Shown: piece after piece, positions 6,991 through 8,438 of the stretch | Numbering within the stretch: the first letter of the stretch is position 1 | How the letters are laid out: every line of letters begins with the position of its first letter | Assembly: GCA_013203855.1 (NCBI GenBank) | Contig: JABMPG010000180.1 | Span: 1-8,438, forward strand | Length of the DNA: 8,438 bases | DNA from: a bacterium | Lineage (GTDB): Bacteria; Sumerlaeota; Sumerlaeia; UBA8349 | Reading direction: 5' to 3' | The notes under the pieces: model-generated | Databases searched by the model: none | Told to the model about the DNA's origin: nothing | Seen by the model: only the letters and a program-made list of their open reading frames with translations | Program-made: the position numbers and the translations under genes

Positions 6991-7752
6991 ATGCAAGCCA
7001 TCACCAGTCTGGAGAAGGAATCGATGGGACGTCGGGCCGCTCAGGCAGGCGGCGAGCGAATGCGGAAGGCCCTCGAAAAAAACGGAGAAGCCTGGATCAT
7101 CGTGGCTACGGGCGCTTCCCAATTCGAAATGCTCTCTAACCTCATCCTCGAAGATATCGACTGGTCCCGCGTGACGGCCTTCCACCTCGACGAATACATC
7201 GGCATGGACATAAGCCATCCCGCTTCATTCCGCAAGTATCTCAAGGAGCGCTTTGTCGACCGCCTTCCCAAGCCGATCCGCAACTTCCACTACATCGACG
7301 CAGCGAAGAACCCCGAGGCCGAATGCGCGCGTCTCAACGATCTGATATCGAAGGCACAGATCGACGTTGCCTTCGTCGGCATCGGCGAAAACGGCCATCT
7401 TGCCTTCAACGATCCTCCCGCCGATTTTGACACCGAAACCCCCTACATCATCGTCGACCTTGACGAGGCGTGCCGCAAACAGCAACTCGGCGAGGGATGG
7501 TTCCCGACCTTCGACGACGTGCCGAAACAGGCGATTTCCATGTCCATCAAACAGATCATGAAGTCCAGCAGCATCATCTGCACCGTCCCCGACGAGCGCA
7601 AAGCCGATGCGGTGAAGAAGACGGTCGAAGGCCCCGTTACCCCTAAGGCCCCGGCCTCCATCCTGCAAAACCACGACGACTGCCTGCTGTTCCTCGACCA
7701 AGCCGCCGCCGCCCGTCTTGAGAAAGACCATCGCATCGAGTCCGAGAGATAG
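6991..7752 (+). CDS. nagB: Glucosamine-6-phosphate deaminase
   Basis: NagB converts glucosamine-6-phosphate to fructose-6-phosphate and ammonia in the cytoplasm, the last step of amino-sugar catabolism. The 253 residues are near the usual length (E. coli NagB has 266). Visible signatures are the phosphate-binding ATGASQFEML (39-48), the FHLDEY motif with Asp67 and Glu68 (64-69), and GIGENGHLAFNDPP (130-143) holding His136. Compared with E. coli, the residue at its Asp141 is Asn134, as also recalled for B. subtilis NagB, and the residue at its Glu148 is Asp141, a conservative change. A long QLGEGWFPTFDDVPKQAIS section (165-183) and VEGPVTPKAPASILQ (212-226) complete the fold. The stop is 13 bases before nagA, so the two form an operon. 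No nearby repressor gene or clear operator is visible. Confidence 0.92.
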   Translation: MQAITSLEKESMGRRAAQAGGERMRKALEKNGEAWIIVATGASQFEMLSNLILEDIDWSRVTAFHLDEYIGMDISHPASFRKYLKERFVDRLPKPIRNFHYIDAAKNPEAECARLNDLISKAQIDVAFVGIGENGHLAFNDPPADFDTETPYIIVDLDEACRKQQLGEGWFPTFDDVPKQAISMSIKQIMKSSSIICTVPDERKADAVKKTVEGPVTPKAPASILQNHDDCLLFLDQAAAARLEKDHRIESER

Positions 7753-7765
7753 AACGGAATTCCTC

Positions 7766-8438
7766 ATGCCCTCGCAAAGGCCCTCGATCTATTCCGGCCC
7801 CGGTCTGATCGACCTTCAACTGAACGGCTACGCGGGGTTTGACTTCAACTCGAACCCCGCGGGCTGGACGTCGAACGACCTGCACCGAGTCCGCGACGCC
7901 CTGCGCCGCCGAGGCGTGATCGCCGCCTTCCCTACCCTCATCACCGACGCCGTGGAGAACATCCTCTCCCGCGCGCGACAGTATGCCGAGCTCGTGGAGT
8001 CGGATGCTCAACTCGAAACCGCATTTCCTCGCCTGCACATCGAAGGCCCCTGCATCTCACCCGAGGACGGCCCCCGGGGCGCCCACCCCCTCGCCCACTG
8101 CCTATCCCCCGTCGACATGCCTGACCTCGTGGGTCGCCTTCAGGATGCCTCGGGCGGCCGAATCGGCATCCTCACCATCGCGCCGGAGCGGCCAGGCGCC
8201 CTGGAGATGATCCGCCAGGCCGCCAGTCAAAGCATCTGCGTCGCTATCGGTCACACAAACGCAACCGCCGAAGAGATCGACCGGGCCATCGAAGCTGGCG
8301 CGCGCATGTCCACCCATCTCGGCAACGGCTCCCACCAGATGCTGCCCCGCCTCGACAACTACGTCCAGACCCAACTCGCAGAAGACCGTCTCTGGGCCAG
8401 TTTCATCGCCGACGGCCACCACATGCCCTTTCCCACGC
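7766..8438 (+). CDS. nagA: N-acetylglucosamine-6-phosphate deacetylase (3' end outside window)
   Basis: NagA removes acetate from N-acetylglucosamine-6-phosphate to give the substrate of NagB. The first 224 residues are visible and remain open at the right edge. Signatures of this amidohydrolase family are PGLIDLQLNGYAGFDFN (12-28), HIEGP with metal ligand Glu93 (91-95), GHTNAT with His163 (162-167), STHLGNG with His184 (182-188) and FIADGHHMP (213-221) with substrate-side His. The catalytic Asp should lie beyond the window. The N-terminus is unusual: the ATG is only 11 residues before the PGLID strand, so the beta-sandwich strands that precede the barrel in E. coli NagA are missing. Upstream codons in this frame do not look like a missing domain, and short-start relatives exist to my recollection. 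The start has only a weak GGA ribosome binding site 13 bases after nagB. Confidence 0.88.
   Translation, partial: MPSQRPSIYSGPGLIDLQLNGYAGFDFNSNPAGWTSNDLHRVRDALRRRGVIAAFPTLITDAVENILSRARQYAELVESDAQLETAFPRLHIEGPCISPEDGPRGAHPLAHCLSPVDMPDLVGRLQDASGGRIGILTIAPERPGALEMIRQAASQSICVAIGHTNATAEEIDRAIEAGARMSTHLGNGSHQMLPRLDNYVQTQLAEDRLWASFIADGHHMPFPT

Overview
The window reads as GC-rich, densely coded bacterial DNA with many 4-base and longer gene overlaps. The lineage cannot be fixed from the sequence. The short-N-terminus NagA type, the NagB variant and the YkuE-like membrane phosphatase made me think of the PVC superphylum or neighbouring candidate phyla, but this is a low-confidence impression from remembered family members. 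No tRNA, rRNA, CRISPR array, insertion sequence or phage gene was recognised.

Region 1 (about 1-2941, plus strand) is the end of a surface-polysaccharide or glycoconjugate gene set. It holds the C-terminal part of a SAM-dependent methyltransferase, then, through an ATGA overlap, an 822-residue protein made of two complete, homologous GT4-type glycosyltransferases joined head to tail.

Region 2 (2922-5314, minus strand) is a compact signalling operon of the partner-switching type. In transcription order it has a 95-residue three-helix membrane protein, a three-helix membrane-anchored PAS plus SpoIIE/PP2C phosphatase, and a STAS-domain anti-sigma-factor antagonist. The first two genes overlap by ATGA and the last two by 38 bases. 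A plausible sigma70-like promoter lies upstream. No anti-sigma kinase or sigma factor is in the window, so the target is unknown. The small membrane protein and the membrane part of the phosphatase share the same spaced motif (EN-x10-E-x20-H) and look like paralogous sensor modules. This is the most unusual element here.

Region 3 (5226-6835, minus strand) is a 308-base gap holding a likely decayed copy of the 3' end of the neighbouring gene, followed by a membrane-anchored YkuE-type metallophosphoesterase. That gene has a complete metal-binding motif set, and its real substrate is unknown.

Region 4 (6991-8438, plus strand) is a nagB-nagA pair. NagA removes the acetyl group from N-acetylglucosamine-6-phosphate, and NagB deaminates and isomerises the product to fructose-6-phosphate, feeding amino sugars into glycolysis. 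nagA runs off the right edge. The four regions do not form one obvious pathway. Envelope sugar building, envelope-linked sensing and amino-sugar use are a loose common theme only.
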